64,000 bases of DNA, taken from positions 62,001-126,000 of the forward strand of contig JAGHZU010000010.1 in the NCBI GenBank assembly GCA_017745235.1, written 5' to 3'. Below, in pieces: positions 62,886 to 64,000 of this stretch (its first letter is position 1; every line of letters begins with the position of its first letter). Below the pieces are notes generated by a model, which was not told the DNA's origin, searched no databases, and saw only the letters and a program-made list of their open reading frames with translations. Both the position numbers and the translations under genes were made by a program. The DNA comes from Caulobacter sp. GTDB taxonomy: Bacteria; Pseudomonadota; Alphaproteobacteria; Caulobacterales; Caulobacteraceae.

Positions 62886-63692
62886 ATGGGGCGAGCGGCG
62901 GGCGTTCTGGCCGGATTGATCCTGCTCCTGATCGCCCCCTGCGCCCGGGCCGACACGCCGTTCCATAACTGGGCCGCCGTAGTCGTGGCCGGCGACTGGC
63001 ACGCTCATTCCGGCAAGCCCAGCGAAACCTTCGACAACGCCCGGCGCGACGTGGCGGCCACGCTGGAGGGCTTCGGCTTTCCACATGACGCCATCCGCCA
63101 GTACTCGGTTCGCCCAAAGCGTTATCCCGACACCCGGCCGGGCAAGTCTGAGCTGGAGACCATCCACGCCGGCCTGCGCGACCTGGCGGCCCGCAACGCC
63201 GCCGGCTGCCTGTTCTACATCAGCAGCCACGGCGCCCCCGAAGGCGTGCAGCTGGATCAGGACATCGTGCCGCCGCAACTGCTGGCGGCCATGATCGACG
63301 ACGCCTGTCCCAGCCGCCCCAGCATCGTGGTGGTCTCGGCCTGCTTCTCCGGCGTCTTCCTGCCGCCGCTGCAGCGCGACGACCGCATGATCCTGACGGC
63401 GGCCCGCGCGGACCGAGCCTCGTTCGGCTGCGGCGAGAACGACAAGTACCCCTATTTCGACGACTGCTTCCTGTCCTCGGCTCAGACCGCCCGCGACTTC
63501 CTCGCCCTGGGTCGCGCCGCCCAGGCCTGCGTGCGACGCAAGGAGGTGGAGACCAACGCCGAGCCCGCTTCGGAACCTCAGCTCTGGATCGGCCCCGATC
63601 TTCGCCCGCTCCTGCCGCTCTACGCCTTTCCGCAGCCTCGGCTCACCTCCCAGGCCCAAGCCCGCGGCGGGTCCGCGAAAAACCGGCGCTGA
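62886..63692 (+). CDS. Secreted C13/caspase-like peptidase
   Basis: The 268-residue protein has a signal peptide (residues 1-22, after ARA) and the CD-clan fold. Key segments are FYISSHGAPEGVQ, which has the catalytic His (SHG), and VVVSACFSGVFL with the catalytic Cys (SACFSG), as in C13 (legumain/GPI-transamidase) and metacaspases. The N-terminal WAAVVVAGDWHAHSGKPSETFDNARRDV is a typical C13 opening. It is probably a periplasmic Asp/Asn-directed protease, but the substrate is not known. Confidence 0.85.
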   Translation: MGRAAGVLAGLILLLIAPCARADTPFHNWAAVVVAGDWHAHSGKPSETFDNARRDVAATLEGFGFPHDAIRQYSVRPKRYPDTRPGKSELETIHAGLRDLAARNAAGCLFYISSHGAPEGVQLDQDIVPPQLLAAMIDDACPSRPSIVVVSACFSGVFLPPLQRDDRMILTAARADRASFGCGENDKYPYFDDCFLSSAQTARDFLALGRAAQACVRRKEVETNAEPASEPQLWIGPDLRPLLPLYAFPQPRLTSQAQARGGSAKNRR

Positions 63693-63810
63693 AGCTTCGA
63701 GCTTCCACCGGAAACACCGGCCTGGGCCCTTGCGCCCCCTTTGACCAATCGGCGGAACGCCCTAGAAGTTCGGGTCATCCCTTTTCGCCGTAGCCCTCGA
63801 GGTGGTGTTG

Positions 63811-64000
63811 GTGACGTCGCGTCTTTCGTTCAGGGCCGCCCGTCTGGCGGCGATCATCGGCGCCTGTCTGGGCGGCGTGACGATGGCCCAGGCCCAGGAC
63901 GCTCCCGCCAGTTCCCAGGCCCTGACCACGCCCTCGGCGCCGATCCCCTACGCCGCGACGCGCCCTCAGCGTCCGACCGCGCGTCCCGCACGCCGCATCG
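63811..64000 (+). CDS. Exported protein, cut by the window edge
   Basis: A GTG at 63811 with GAGGTGG six bases before opens a frame of 63 codons that stays open to the edge. The start MTSRLSFRAARLAAIIGACLG is a signal peptide ending AQAQ, then a Pro/Ala-rich region with Thr. The remainder is not visible, so no family can be given. The frame spans the last 190 bases. Confidence 0.65.
   Translation, partial: MTSRLSFRAARLAAIIGACLGGVTMAQAQDAPASSQALTTPSAPIPYAATRPQRPTARPARRI

Overview
The window looks like chromosomal DNA of a Caulobacter-type alphaproteobacterium. Base composition is high in G+C. The permuted two-piece tmRNA encodes a tag ending in FAIAA, one residue from the Caulobacter crescentus tag as I recall it, and the ClpXP adaptor of the alpha-SspB type lies just downstream. 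An Hpt protein, a CHASE3 hybrid kinase and a tight ATGA-overlapping operon style also fit. I see no insertion sequence, prophage, CRISPR array or plasmid gene; nearly everything is chromosomal housekeeping or metabolism.

Layout. 1-1.3 kb: a secreted alpha/beta-hydrolase (cut by the window edge) and a small serine-recombinase-like orphan, with an AT-rich operator-like repeat between them. 1.3-5.4 kb: a minus-strand sulfur assimilation operon (SUMT, DUF2849, cysI, DUF934, cysH), divergent from a GcvA-like LysR regulator. 6.7-15.3 kb: chorismate mutase, an AIM24 protein, a secreted serine hydrolase, an Hpt phosphotransfer protein, tRNA-Lys, an amino-acid permease, a DUF808 protein, a GST, a thiolase-like enzyme and a lipoprotein. 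15.3-20.4 kb: minus-strand run HxlR - histone-deacetylase-like - histidine phosphatase - xseB - ispA - dxs (isoprenoid precursors). 20.5-29.2 kb: an oxidoreductase divergent from the HxlR gene, GNAT, a CoxE-like VWA protein, an L,D-transpeptidase pair, a CHASE3 hybrid kinase facing a TetR gene, a 2-hydroxyacid dehydrogenase and UdgX.

29.2-43.8 kb: transglutaminase, two tiny genes, an MFS pump, a leucine/phenylalanine-type dehydrogenase, a lipoprotein hydrolase, a second uracil-glycosylase-fold protein, a beta-barrel plus Ntn-hydrolase pair, GSTs, a NupC nucleoside transporter and a three-gene DevBCA-type exporter. 43.8-46.5 kb: a copper P-type ATPase divergent from a CsoR-type repressor, sharing two tandem operator-like repeats. 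46.6-53.8 kb: an SDR dehydrogenase, FadL-type porin, AttH/CrtC-like protein, Mrp ATPase, HAD phosphatase and serB. 53.8-58.4 kb: miaA, then ilvBN behind a clear leader-peptide attenuator. 58.5-64 kb: aquaporin, an AraC regulator, two small genes, the permuted tmRNA, a 44-bp duplicated element, sspB, a thioesterase, a C13/caspase-like secreted protein and a truncated gene at the window edge.

The parts of most interest are the ssrA-sspB pair with the repeat between them, the ilvBN attenuator, the CsoR/CopA control region, the covalent uracil-DNA binder UdgX, a GST gene whose Shine-Dalgarno lies inside the upstream terminator hairpin, and several convergent gene pairs whose stop codons interlock in a 4-base palindrome. 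I did not find a multi-gene system that I would call wholly new.
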